Shown here one piece after another: positions 42,328 through 53,180 of a stretch of 64,000 nucleotides of DNA (its first letter is position 1; each line of letters starts with the position of its first letter). A program made the translations under genes and the position numbers. The DNA comes from Pseudophaeomoniella oleicola. Taxonomy: Eukaryota; Ascomycota; Eurotiomycetes; Phaeomoniellales; Phaeomoniellaceae. The notes beneath the pieces were generated by a model. It saw nothing but the letters and a program-made list of their open reading frames with translations, made no database searches and was not told where the DNA came from. Where the stretch lies: assembly GCA_003868215.1 (NCBI GenBank), contig QWDQ01000078.1, positions 1-64,000 of the forward strand, read 5' to 3'.

Positions 42328-43458
42328 ATGGTGTGGTGTAGAGGAATTGAGGTACTATGCAGAAAACTGGTGGTCGTCGTCTGTCTCCTAGGACATACAA
42401 TCATACAACCTACTCGCGCTTCCAGCTCCACAACGAATCTCACATATGTCATCCTTGAAGAGCATTGGATCTCGCCAGCTCTTACCAATCTAACGGCAGT
42501 AAACCCTGTCTTTCAGCTTCTCATCACGAAGAATGGCATCTTTGGTCAATACACTGTCACGGCATTGAAGGATATGGGAGCCATACGCTTGGCCAACATG
42601 ACGTCTAACAACATTCGGATGCAGGTCGTGTCCAACAGTCCAACTCCAGCAGCTCTAGACCAACCAGTCTTGGTCAAGCATGCGAACGATGAACTCGCTT
42701 CTCTTGTCGGTGTGTATCCAGATAGGTTCCGAGCGTGGGCCTATCTACCCATGGCATACCCAGACCTTGCTGCACAGGAACTGGAACGTTGCGTTACACA
42801 ATTGGGCTTCATGGGAGCTTTGATTGACAACCACCTCGCAAATGGAACCTACTACGACGGTCAACAATTCTGGCCTGTTTGGAGCAAGGCGCAGGAGCTC
42901 GACGTCCCGATATACCTTCATCCAACCCTTCCAAACAGCTCAAGCGTACTAGGACAAAGCTTCGGGATCTACGCCCCGGCTTTGCCTACTGACTTCCCGC
43001 TCACCACAGCGGCTGCCCTCGCAACGGCAGCCTGGGGCTTTCATGAAGACGTTGGCCGACACTTCCTCCGCCTCTACACCGGCGGCGTCTTTGCTGAATT
43101 CCCCAACCTAAAGATCATCCTCGGCCATATGGGAGAGATGATCCCGTTCATGCTCGAACGATCTAACAAGTTCCTCAGCCGTGGCCTGAATACGACGAAC
43201 TCCTCTTCTGCAAGCTTGGTCGACATCTATGCAAAAAACGTGTGGATCACGACAGCGGGCTTCTTCAGCCTGGACCCGTTCAGTACGATCTTGCGAAACA
43301 CCGCAATCGACAGGATCATGTACAGCGTCGATTATCCATTCTCGAGCAGTCGGGACGGTGCAGCATTTATGGCGGAGTTAAAAAAGAGTGGTATGGTGAA
43401 TCTGACTGAGTGGGAGGCTATCGCGCATGGGAATGCAGAGAAGTTGTTGGGACTGTGA
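42328..43458 (+). CDS. Secreted amidohydrolase, ACMSD / resorcylate-decarboxylase type
   Basis: Single exon of 376 aa with ATG at 42328. Residues about 12-32 are hydrophobic (KLVVVVCLLGHTIIQP), fitting a signal peptide or anchor. The amidohydrolase-2 TIM barrel shows metal/catalytic motifs LEEHW (E-x-H position), YLHPTLP, ILGHMGEMIPFMLERS and YSVDYPF, the order found in 2,3-dihydroxybenzoate and gamma-resorcylate decarboxylases. At least eight N-x-S/T sequons support passage through the secretory pathway, which is unusual for this mostly cytosolic group. Likely reaction: non-oxidative decarboxylation or hydrolysis of an aromatic acid. The substrate is not deducible. Confidence 0.85.
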   Translation: MVWCRGIEVLCRKLVVVVCLLGHTIIQPTRASSSTTNLTYVILEEHWISPALTNLTAVNPVFQLLITKNGIFGQYTVTALKDMGAIRLANMTSNNIRMQVVSNSPTPAALDQPVLVKHANDELASLVGVYPDRFRAWAYLPMAYPDLAAQELERCVTQLGFMGALIDNHLANGTYYDGQQFWPVWSKAQELDVPIYLHPTLPNSSSVLGQSFGIYAPALPTDFPLTTAAALATAAWGFHEDVGRHFLRLYTGGVFAEFPNLKIILGHMGEMIPFMLERSNKFLSRGLNTTNSSSASLVDIYAKNVWITTAGFFSLDPFSTILRNTAIDRIMYSVDYPFSSSRDGAAFMAELKKSGMVNLTEWEAIAHGNAEKLLGL

Positions 43459-44033
43459 TTGAAAAGGCGACGATTTTGCCTACTGGTACACAGTAGTTGG
43501 TGAGCTTAACGACGAAATTGGCATACTAGGTATATAGCCCTCCTCGATGGGAACAGGATCCGTGCTAGAACTTGATTTTCCTGGCTATACCAGATACCTA
43601 GTAGGTAGGTACCTTATCTATTACATACTACATACTAGGTACCTTACCTAGTACCATGTAATGTATTGATATGAAGGTTAGTACCTCTGCTAGATTAGTA
43701 TGGTGATGTTGAGAAGACCTCTTACAAGGATGGGTTTCATTTTATGTAGGAAAGGAAAGGAATGGAATCTAGGTACCTAGGTTAATTAAGTTCCTTATCG
43801 CTGCTTATCTCGATCACGAGGTAATTACAGTCAGTACCAGGTAGTAAGATACCTATCTTGTCATCCAAACATTAGGCCAGGATAGATATCTATAGTATTA
43901 ATATATTATAATTACTATAGTAAGATAAGTACTAGGTAATTCTAAGTAGTAGGTCCTCGGTAGTGGTGGGTATATAGTAACATAAAAAAATTAGTAGGTA
44001 CAGATAGACTCCTAGTCAGGCAGGGCGTATGTT
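43459..44033. repeat. AT-rich intergenic region with TACCTA palindromes
   Basis: Dense TAGGTACC/ACTAGG words occur at 43600-43655, 43770-43780 and 43925-44000. A TAATTACAGT decamer lies at 43822-43831, and an AT-rich stretch near 43890-43925. It separates convergent genes, and no ORF is seen. Confidence 0.6.
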
Positions 44034-45683
44034 TCAATTATAGCAGTACGTATCTAAGCAAGCCGCACACGCAGCCGCTGCCACCGCCGTCACCGTCACG
44101 CTCGACGGATCCGCCTTGGCCGTCAGCCCGCAGGCGAGACACAGCGGCCACGACGCGTTTCCGCCCTGGCTCGCGATCTGCACGCCGTTCGCGACGATGC
44201 CGCGCGTCACGTCGGCGTCGATTTGTAGCTGCAGCGTCGAGATGCCGCTGTCGTAGCTGAAGTCGGTGTTGGGGAGGTAGATGATGGTGGCGGTGGAGGG
44301 GTCGTGGCAGCCGAAGAAGGTGGCGCGCGTGTTGTAGCCGTTCGCGATGAAGATGTCCGAGGTTGGGATGAGGGGCATTTTGGTGAGGCCGGCGGCCGAG
44401 GCGGCGAGGTAGGTGTTGTGGAGTTGCGTACCGTCCGGGTAGTTGGTCGTGGTGTCGGCGTTGTTGTCGTTGACGATGATGACGTCGACAGCGCGGGAGG
44501 GTTGGAGGAAGGGCCAGATCGGGTTGCTCTGGGCGCTTTCGCCGCCGTCGATTAGGGTGAGGGAGGTCTCGGATGCGATTTCAGGGGATGGATAGGGCGA
44601 GTCGTAGAATGGGTTTGGGTAGACGGCGTAGAGGTCGCGCTCCGTCACGGGGTGGAGAGGCGAAATCAACGTTTCGAGGCCGCTGATGGCCGATGCGACT
44701 TCGGACCCCAGTGTCGTGTCAGGCTCACAGGCTTCGTTGAGGAGATTGGAGGATGTGGCGAAGATGTAGCCGAGCTGATCATACCCAGCAACACACGTGC
44801 CATTGGCTGGATATCCATTGGATAGGGCAGTACCGACGACCGATGTAGGCACGAAGGCGTTGACCTCAGGGTCCCATGATCCCCACTCCACTGGCGAGAA
44901 TTCATATTGTGTGCTGTTGGCTTGACCGATGCAGGACATTGAATAATTCGTCACGCCCAGAGACGTCATTATAGGGAATGGCACGTTGGCTGAAGTGTAA
45001 TTAGAGAATGAAGTCCATTCAGAGTATGTATCGTTGACGCCTCCATCAGTCCCGTCCAAGATTGCATAGGATATCAATCGACCCCAGGGATCCGCAAGAG
45101 TGGGAGGGTATCCGGCAAGTTCTTTGGCTGCAAGGTCGGTCTCGATAGCCAGCGCCGCACCCAGATTTCCGAGTAAGGCTTGGAGGCTGAGAAGACTGTT
45201 CTGAAGGCCGGGGACCCACAGGTTATCTCTCAAGGAAGCTATTGTTGCCCAGTTGCTGGCTCCGAAAGAAGATAGTAACCAGGAGCCTCCCGACAGACCA
45301 CTTTGATACGTCAAGGCTTGATAGACACCGCTCACGCCTGTCAGCGCTTCCCTTGCGTCAAGGCCTTCAATGACACCTCCACCGCTCAGCATAGCACGAT
45401 AGCCGCCACCGCTGGACGTCAAAGCAAGAGTCGGCAGACCGGAGCTGCTCGTGACCATGAAGGTCGAATTGAACTGACTCAGCCATGACGAAAACGATGC
45501 TGACGCCTTCGCTTGGCGGGCTGACCTGTAGGCTGATTCGTCTGCCGATAGACTGGTAGCCTCCCGTACGTATGATTTCGAGCTTGAGCAGGGGACATGC
45601 CTCGGCGCATAAGAGCTACTCACCCGGTCAATAGACAGAACAAAAAGCAACGAAGCCAGAATCAATGCAGTAGGAGCAAACAT
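44034..45683 (-). CDS. Secreted phospholipase B / lysophospholipase
   Basis: Single exon of 549 aa with ATG at 45683. Residues 4-24 form a signal peptide (TALILASLLFVLSIDRVSSS). The cPLA2-type catalytic domain has SGGGYRAML (91-99, oxyanion site), GLSGGSW (129-135, nucleophile S131) and LTLIDGGESAQ with an Asp of the catalytic dyad, followed by NPIWPFL. Many N-glycosylation sequons and paired cysteines fit a secreted glycoprotein. No hydrophobic GPI tail is seen; it ends CAACLDTYCYN. The enzyme removes acyl chains from phospholipids and lysophospholipids outside the cell. Length and motif order match fungal PLB. Confidence 0.92.
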   Translation of the reverse strand: MFAPTALILASLLFVLSIDRVSSSYAPRHVPCSSSKSYVREATSLSADESAYRSARQAKASASFSSWLSQFNSTFMVTSSSGLPTLALTSSGGGYRAMLSGGGVIEGLDAREALTGVSGVYQALTYQSGLSGGSWLLSSFGASNWATIASLRDNLWVPGLQNSLLSLQALLGNLGAALAIETDLAAKELAGYPPTLADPWGRLISYAILDGTDGGVNDTYSEWTSFSNYTSANVPFPIMTSLGVTNYSMSCIGQANSTQYEFSPVEWGSWDPEVNAFVPTSVVGTALSNGYPANGTCVAGYDQLGYIFATSSNLLNEACEPDTTLGSEVASAISGLETLISPLHPVTERDLYAVYPNPFYDSPYPSPEIASETSLTLIDGGESAQSNPIWPFLQPSRAVDVIIVNDNNADTTTNYPDGTQLHNTYLAASAAGLTKMPLIPTSDIFIANGYNTRATFFGCHDPSTATIIYLPNTDFSYDSGISTLQLQIDADVTRGIVANGVQIASQGGNASWPLCLACGLTAKADPSSVTVTAVAAAACAACLDTYCYN

Positions 45684-48647
45684 GTTGAATTTCCAGCACG
45701 CGCGATAGCTTCAACCTCAGGGCACAGCGATCACCAGCAGCTGAGAAGAAAAAGCGACACGGACGTGGACATCATCTATCTTTTAAGTGACGGCCGAACG
45801 GGTCTCCGCAGGAGTCGTTCGCTTAGTAGACGCGCCGGAACGGTCAAATATCTAAGCGAGAAGAATGCTGTAGACGATGAGGGCTTTCTTCTGGACTCTC
45901 TGATAACTTAACACCCACTTGTAAGGAGACCAATTGGTTTGACGCGCACGTCAACCACGAAACAAGGATAAAAGCCGACGATGACAAGTCGGCGTGCATG
46001 ACCTGACGGCGGCAGGATCCTTCCATCCTTCCACTCTCCCTGGAGTTCGTCTGAACTATTCTTCCATCCAGGATATATCGGCAATGCTAATGACGATAAG
46101 TGCAAACCACTATTGGATCTAAGTCGATAGTGCATTGCTACCGGGGCGACGATGGAGAACAACCGAGCAACGTTGGGAATTGTTGTTTTTAGTCTTCTCG
46201 CCTTGCACCAAGCTGGTTACTATGTATGGATTTCGACAGGGACCAGCCCGAGGACCCACGCAGAGCCGAAAATTGAAAGAGCCGAAAAGCTAGGCTGGAA
46301 AGAGGATATCGATGCTCCATGCTGTGTCTCTCTCATGCTATTCCAACATGCCCAACATCATGTGCTGTTAGTGGTAGCAACCAGACGAGACATAAACGGG
46401 CCATGGCTGCTTCATTGCGTATGTCAAAAGTCGATCCCCGACAACAGGGCCAAAATCAATCATGATCAGGATCATACTACCAATATTCCCTGCATGGTTC
46501 GATAGATAGTCGCGCTATTAATATTAATATATGATGCCTGTTCATATATCCAGTCCCTTTTCTGGTATTCTTCCCCGTTTTGTCCACTTTCCGTGAAGCA
46601 TTTGCCGAGGTCAGTTCTACTATGAAGTACTGCGTACTGCGTACTACGCAGGAGTAGACGCTGAGACCGTTTCGGTTGTGGGCTGAGACTTGCCTAATAT
46701 TAATATCTAAACCCCTAGAATGGGGTCAGGCCATTGAACAACCGATGGGATCTCGTTGATTTCGTCCTACCAAAGAAGAAAAGAAGTGTTCGATAGGAGG
46801 CTGGCCCAGAATGTTCAAATTGATGTTACTTACTGTGTTCATGCAAATCACTCACGTCCAAGTCCCACATTCCCCTTGAGACTGAACACGTTGTAGTACG
46901 TAGTAATAGTCCGAGATCAATATTGGAAGAGAAGATCTACGTAGTACCGAGGAACTTACTAATTACATAGTATAGCAGATCCGCTGTCGTGGTACTGGTA
47001 TTGGTGTTGGGTTCCTGGGCATCGAGGCATGTGCTTCGTGGATATCCATCAGCATCTTCTCAATCTGTCCAGAGTATCGTCTCGCCGTCAAATTGCGACG
47101 ATCTCGGTAGCTTGAGCTTTTCTTCCTAAGTTAATTACCTAAGTACTACGTAGTAATTATTATTACTTCATCCAATCGACATACGTAGTAATCGCAGGCA
47201 TGATCCTCATCCTGCATCATCACCATTCAGCGTCTACAACGATAGCTGTAAAGAAAGATGCAGGACGGTTGATAGGTCTGTCGGAAATCGCTGTCTATCA
47301 TGATAGTGTCTGTCTTCTTATTGGACTCTCGCGTAAGAAGAATCCATCAGGGTCGTCCATCACTCTGAGGTCCATCAGCTTTTATCGAGATCAAACAAGA
47401 TAAATAGGCAATTGCAAGCTAGATAAGGTGAGCTACGCGCCATCTTCCAGATTGGAAGGTCCCAATGCTCTGGCCATTGGCCGAGTGACTCTAGAGGTAC
47501 CGACCACCTCAAGTCACAAAGAGATTAGTCCTATACAAACAACTCTAGATGACAACCAGATTTCCCATCATCTTCACGCGCCTACTCAAAAGTACTGGAT
47601 TGACTATACACCATCCTTGTACCTCCAATAGCAAGCTCACGATTTCAGCAGCAGAGCGAGCGCCTTCTCATGATCTCGGCGTTCGCATCATTGACTAGCC
47701 ACAGAATAACCTGGCCGTGGGCAAGCAAAGCCGAACGCCACACGCCTCATCCTGAGTCTAACAGCACGACTTCTTTACTTTCCGAGAGCTGGCAACTTGT
47801 CGAATCTCCATGATCTTTTGGCGCGAAATGCGCTCCGTCCGGGACAAGCGGGTCACCCCAAAGTGTCTCTTATCAGCAATTCTAGATATCCGCCTTCTTG
47901 GCTGCGATTGTCAATTAACCATGATGACCACCCGAGATCGTTCACATTTCGAGCTTGGCATACAGGCGCAGAGGCATAGATACCGATAACAATCCCATGA
48001 TAACAGCCATCGACACCGTTGGACAGCGTGCTTCCAACTCACGGACTCCCCCGCGTGTTATCTCAGGTGGGGAGAGACTGCTGTGGTAGTAGTAGTAGTA
48101 GTACTATGGAAGTAACCCCTCGCCGATCGACCCCGTTGCAACATAGCGCTACCACGATGCAAACTATACTACTACATGCAACCTCACAGTCGAGAGTCTC
48201 GTGTTGTACGTAGTATACTACTCCGATCTTCTACTCTACAGCGTTAGCTCTTCTCATCTTGTTTACTGTCTTTGCCCTACTCTCCCCTGTTGATGCTCCC
48301 CTCCTCCCATACGTCCATCTCTCTATCCGCAGGGCGACGACTTCTTATAAGCCACATCTGGGCTGTACCACTCCGGATTGTCGTCCTCGCCGACCACACG
48401 GGTTTTACTCCGAAAGGTGGACTTGTAGGTCACCAGGACCAGGATGGCGATAGCACAACAGCAATGAAGTGGCCAAGTCTTATCTCTTGGCTACCCACCT
48501 CGTGGATATGGCCGATCACTCTTCCCTGTTCTCGTATGGCTGAGGGGTCTGGACGAGCCGTCCAAAGTTTACATTTATATGATGATAATGCCCGCTGTCA
48601 CCTAGACCTAGGCACGCTTGCAGCATCCCGGAAGCGGCCAGTTCACC
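45684..48647. other. Intergenic region with TACGTAGTA words
   Basis: Nearly 3 kb. Palindromic words related to TACTACGTAGTA occur at about 46626-46650, 46893-46905, 46938-46946, 47145-47155, 47182-47192 and 48205-48213, unlike the TACCTA type seen elsewhere. TAGTAG repeats lie at 48087-48104. Apart from the small ORF at 46152-46505, frames are short and unsupported. The last 300 bp are the upstream flank of the OPT gene. Confidence 0.5.
46152..46505 (+). CDS. Possible small hypothetical protein with N-terminal hydrophobic segment
   Basis: ATG frame of 117 codons. Residues 8-27 (LGIVVFSLLALHQAGYYVWI) could be a signal peptide or anchor. The rest has no recognisable domain and only a few cysteines. 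It starts 469 bp upstream of the divergent phospholipase gene. It may be a species-specific gene or a chance frame. Confidence 0.25.
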   Translation: MENNRATLGIVVFSLLALHQAGYYVWISTGTSPRTHAEPKIERAEKLGWKEDIDAPCCVSLMLFQHAQHHVLLVVATRRDINGPWLLHCVCQKSIPDNRAKINHDQDHTTNIPCMVR

Positions 48648-51311
48648 ATGCAGTTGAAGTCTTTCTTCCCATCTTCGGGGCGTCAGGCCTCCGAGAGCGC
48701 CTCTTCCACCTCTGGGGAGGTGATAGAATATCCCAGTGCTGGTAAAGACAACATAGAAACGACTGTCAAGAGCCACGGCCAAGTCACCGCTGCCGCTGAT
48801 CAGTTGAAGAAGATTGAAAAGACGCACCAGTGGGACCCTAACCTGCCTCAGGGAGAAATTGATGCTTTACACGATGCAGTACAGTCCGAGGACCCCGAGA
48901 AGGTCCTCGAGGTTGACGCTGCCTTCACTGAGAATTCCCCTTACGATGAAGTCCGTGCTGCTGTGCGAAACACTGACGGAGAGGAGGTCGCGAACACCGT
49001 TCGTACCTGGATTCTTGGATTCATCTTTGTCACGGTTGGGAGCGGGCTCAACATGTTCTTGAGCATGAGGTCCGTCAACGTTCTACCGGGTGTATCTTGG
49101 ACGCGTACTGACGTTCTACTTGAAGGTCTCCAGCAATCTCATTTCCGTCCATCGTTGTCCAATTGTAAGCGTCCATAGCCTCTCGATTGAACCGTTCTCT
49201 GACTACTCATCAAGGCTCGTCTATCCCATTGGCTGCTTCTGGGCCAGGGTCGTCCCTACCAGGAAATTCCGTACTTTTGGGGTAGAATGGACTTTCAACA
49301 CTGGCCCGTTCACAATCAAGGAACACACGGTGATTACCATCATGGCAAATGTCTCTATTGGCTATGCCTACAGCACTGATGCCTTGATCGCCCTCCAAGC
49401 CAAACCGTTATATAACATCAATCTGGGTTGGGGATTCGCTCTGCTTTTCACGCTCAGCAGTCAACTTATCGGTATTGGACTCGCAGGCGTATTCCGACGC
49501 TTGCTCGTTTGGCCCGCGGCAATGATATGGCCAGGACAATTTTCCAACACCTCGCTTTTCTACGCGCTCCACGATAAAAGCAAATCCGACGCCAGCCAGG
49601 CATCGGGATGGTCAATATCGAGGTACCGGTGGTTCATGTATCTCCTGATGGGCTCCTTTGCCTACTACTGGATACCAGGCGTGCTGTTCCAAGCTCTGAG
49701 TTCATTCAGCTTCTTGACCTTTGCCATGCCTAACAATGTCGTGGTCAATCAGCTGTTTGGAGGAACCACCGGACTTTCCTTGATTCCAATCACATTTGAC
49801 TGGTCATACATCACCGGCTATCTTGGTGACCCACTTTTGGCACCGGTGCATTCGCTGGTCAATACATTGATCGGGCTGGTAGTGTTCGTCATTTTGACAA
49901 CGATTGGTATCGCCTACACAAACTCTCTGTCAGTACTCCCAATAGATACTCCCATGCGAAATACTGATGTCTTTATAGCTATGCTGAATACCTACCCATC
50001 AACACCTCGTCCACCTTTGACAATACCCAAAGCAGCTACAACGTTAGCAAGATCCTCGGACCCGGTTTCACTTTCGACGAGCCTAGGTACAAGAGATACT
50101 CTCCCATGTTTTTAGCTCCAACATTTGCACTGAACTACGGTCTTTCTTTCGCTGCACTTACGGCTTCTATCGTTCACACCATTGTCTTCCACGGCAAAGA
50201 AATCTGGTACAGACTCAGAAGCGCTAAGAATCAAGAGCCGGATATCCACTTCAAACTCATGCAGAAATATAAGGAGGCCCCTGACTGGTGGTATGGTGTC
50301 CTCTTCGTCATCTCCTTGGCTCTCGGCCTTGCCACAGCACTGGCTTTCGACTCGCAACTCTCCTGGTGGGCATACTTCGTATCCAACATCGTCGCATTGG
50401 TCTTCATTATTCCAACATCCATGATCCTGGCCATCACCAACATCGCTCTGTCTCTGAACGTCCTGTCTCCTTTCCTGGCCGGATACATGATCCCCGGAAA
50501 GCCGATTGGTGTGATGATCTTCAAGGTCTACAGCACCATCGTCCTGGGCCAAGCGCAAACATACTGCTCCGATCTCAAGTTGGCTCACTACATGAAGGTT
50601 CCTCCGAAGGTCACCTTCTTTGCCCAAGTTGTTGCAACCATCTGGGCTAGTTTCGTGCAGATTGCTGTCATGAACTGGACTCTAGGTACCATCGAGGATG
50701 TCTGCACCCCAACTCAAAAGGCGCGCTTCACGTGCCCGAACGGCAGGACTTTCTTCTCCTCGAGTATCGTATGGGGAGTCATCGGTCCTCACAGGATGTT
50801 CGGCCCAGGTTCCATTTACGCCCAAATAAATTGGTACTGGTTTATCGGCGGCATCCTCCCCATCATTTTCTACCTGCTTGCCCGTTACTTCCCGCGCTCA
50901 CGAGCCCGCCTCCTCAACGCACCGATCATGCTGGGCGCCATGGGTTGGTTACCCCCTGCGACTCCGCTCAACTTCTTCACTTGGGCCATGGCCGGTTTGG
51001 TGTTCAATTCCTGGATCCGCCGCCGCTGGCACGGTTGGTGGTCGACGTTCAACTACGTCACTGCCGCTGCTCTGGATGCCGGACTCATCCTTTCCACCAT
51101 CATCATCTTCTTCGCCATCACGCTGCCAAACGTCACGATTCCTCAATGGTGGGGTAACGTTGATGTATTCAACACGATGGTAAGTTCCATCTCATCTCAT
51201 GTACGTGTCATTTGGAAATGTTGCTGACGCTATTGACAACAGGACGCTAGCTATACAGCTATCCGCAAGACTGTCGCAGAGGGAAGCACCTTTGGACCAT
51301 CCTCGTGGTGA
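48648..51311 (+). CDS. Oligopeptide transporter (OPT family)
   Basis: Five exons (48648-49069, 49126-49164, 49215-49928, 49979-51179, 51243-51311) give 814 aa. Introns are 56, 50, 50 and 63 nt. The joined sequence reads FLSMRSPAISFPSIVVQLL, then VYPIGCFWARVVP, and later TNSLYAEYLPINTSSTFDN, all typical OPT segments. The long N-terminal cytosolic region precedes VRTWILGFIFVTVGSGLNMF (TM1). PFTIKEHTVITIMANVS and SDLKLAHYMKVPPK are further family landmarks, and about 14-16 membrane helices are expected. The C-terminus is TVAEGSTFGPSSW. OPT proteins import small peptides or glutathione with protons at the plasma membrane. The ATG at 48648 follows an in-frame TTG and could be preceded by a few more residues. 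Confidence 0.93.
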
Positions 51312-52208
51312 AGCCGCTGCTGAGATCGTGTGGTCTGCAATGCGCTCGGGAGGTAGACTGCGTGGCTGTAAATGATACTACAGTACGGGGAGGTAATAAT
51401 ATCCTGCTTATCCATTATTTTCATAGAACCTATATTCTGCACGATGTTTTGCCATAAGCAAACAAGCAAGCAAGCAAGCAAGCAAGCGAGCACTCCCGAC
51501 CAATATACATGAACGTTACGAAGACCGGTTGCAACTTCCTCACAGACCTACCTAGGTACCTATCCATATTACCTCCTCCCCCTCCCCCTCCTCCTCATCC
51601 TCTTTCTCTTTTTCTCTTTTTCTCAACCCATCGACCTCGGTCGACGACAAGGAATAGATATCGTGATGAATTCACCGCCCGTATTTATTTTTTACCTACC
51701 TCGTTTTTCATTGAAAACCTCACCAAGTAATTATATAAAAAAAAGTGTGATATAAAAAAATGAAAAATTAAAAATCAGATCGGACATTTGATAATATTAT
51801 TAACTTGGGTAAGTTAATAATTATCGGATATCATCCGAATCCGTCTCGTCTCAACTTACAGTAATCAACTAAGTTAAAAATAATTACAGTAACTTAGGCA
51901 GACGGACGTTCTAGAACCAGGCGCCTTTCCCGCCTAAACCCGCTGCTGCTGTCTGGCCGTTTTTTTCTTTCTGTTTTTTTGGCCGCCCCCCCCCCCCACC
52001 GCGCCGGCCGGCCTGCCTTATCTCAACTCAAAAAAAAGGCCATTTTCCCTTCTTTCTCTCTTGTCTCACTCTCTCGATCGTACTATCTTAACTATCTCAA
52101 GACCGAAGCGACAGGGAACTACCTACCTAGGTATCTACATATACATCACACATTACGCCGAAACCGCTCTCTCTCTAGATTTACAACAGTGTACCCATCT
52201 AAGCAAAC
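51312..52208. repeat. Intergenic region with (AAGC) microsatellite, T/A tracts and poly-C
   Basis: An AAGC microsatellite lies at about 51463-51487. A CCTACCTAGGTACC palindrome is near 51546-51560, a TAATTACAGT decamer at 51881-51890, and a C12 tract at 51986-51997. The stretch just before the zinc-finger gene is pyrimidine-rich, as in many fungal promoters of highly expressed genes. Confidence 0.6.
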
Positions 52209-52625
52209 ATGGGTAACGGAGCAAAGGTACGTTACCTTCCCTCCTCCTTCCTCTTCCTCCCCCCAAGCCCCCTTCCCTTACCTTCATGTCCCTCTTCCCT
52301 AATCACATAGGTATAATTAATTAATTCATGATATAGGCCCAACAAAAGCGCGAACGAAACGCAAAAACCGCCCAAAACGCCGCCGGCCATTCGCAACTCA
52401 AGACCGTTAGTTACCCCCCCCCCTCCCTCTCCCCCTCTCTTCAATCACCTCACTCAAACCATCCCTCTAACATCAAGGAATCTTTCCTGTGAATAGAACG
52501 CAGCAGCACAAACAATAGTCTGCAAGGCCTGCCGCTCGACGTTTCAGAGCACGATGAAAAAACCGGCGCTGGAGGATCATGCGAAGAATAAACACGCGAA
52601 GACTTATGAGGAGTGTTTTTCGTAG
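52209..52625 (+). CDS. Small 4F5/SERF-like zinc-finger protein
   Basis: Exons 52209-52226, 52337-52405 and 52497-52625 give 71 aa. The first exon codes only MGNGAK; introns are 110 and 91 nt. The N-terminus AQQKRERNAKTAQNAAGHSQ is the basic 4F5/SERF-type stretch. The second half has a C2H2-like finger, CKACRSTFQSTMK with a C-x2-C pair and HAKNKHAKT supplying the histidines, then the conserved end TYEECF. Such tiny proteins are strongly conserved in fungi and plants. They are probably nucleic-acid or protein binding, but the role is not established. Confidence 0.88.
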
Positions 52626-53180
52626 GGTAGGCAGAGAGGGTAAAGGAGGAAGGACGACGGAAAATGTGACAGGATGTGAATGAAAAATTGGGTCTACGAA
52701 GATTCGAGAAAATGGGGGGGGGGGGGGAGCACGATAGAAAAAGAGGATCGTAGCAGGGAGTGCCAGTGGTAGTAGGGCAAAACCTGCGTGATGAATTGGC
52801 GTAAATTGGGAAATATCTAGCGATGGCGCTTTTGTGGAGTGGACAAAATTCTCGTCTTCTTGTCTTTGCGCATGCGCGAGAAAAGATGGGTTTGAAGAAG
52901 AAGAAGATAATGATACTTTTTATTTGTTCTTGTTCCATGGAGCTTGCAGATGGACGGACTGACTGACATACATCGTTCCCTCCTTTTTCTGTTTCCCATC
53001 CCCCCTCTCCTCTCCTCCAGCAGATTTCTGCCTTGTTTGTTGTGTGTCTCCATGCATGCAATGGCCTTGTCCGTGACAGCGGCGGTTATCTCGCACCAAT
53101 ACGACAGCAGCGAAGCTTGTATACATGGGTTGTCCTCACAGTTGCACTCGTGTGGGCAAGACAGCTACGGAAGATGCTTT
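52626..53180. other. Intergenic region with G14 tract
   Basis: Contains a G14 run at 52714-52727 and AAG-rich repeats near 52890-52905. The long minus frame 53061-52450 crosses the zinc-finger gene and has no family resemblance, so it is not called. The region lies between convergent genes. Confidence 0.5.

Noticed and set aside
52450-53061. 203-codon minus-strand ORF
   Set aside because: It overlaps the well-supported zinc-finger gene on the other strand, is rich in Phe/Ser/Pro from low-complexity DNA and resembles no family.
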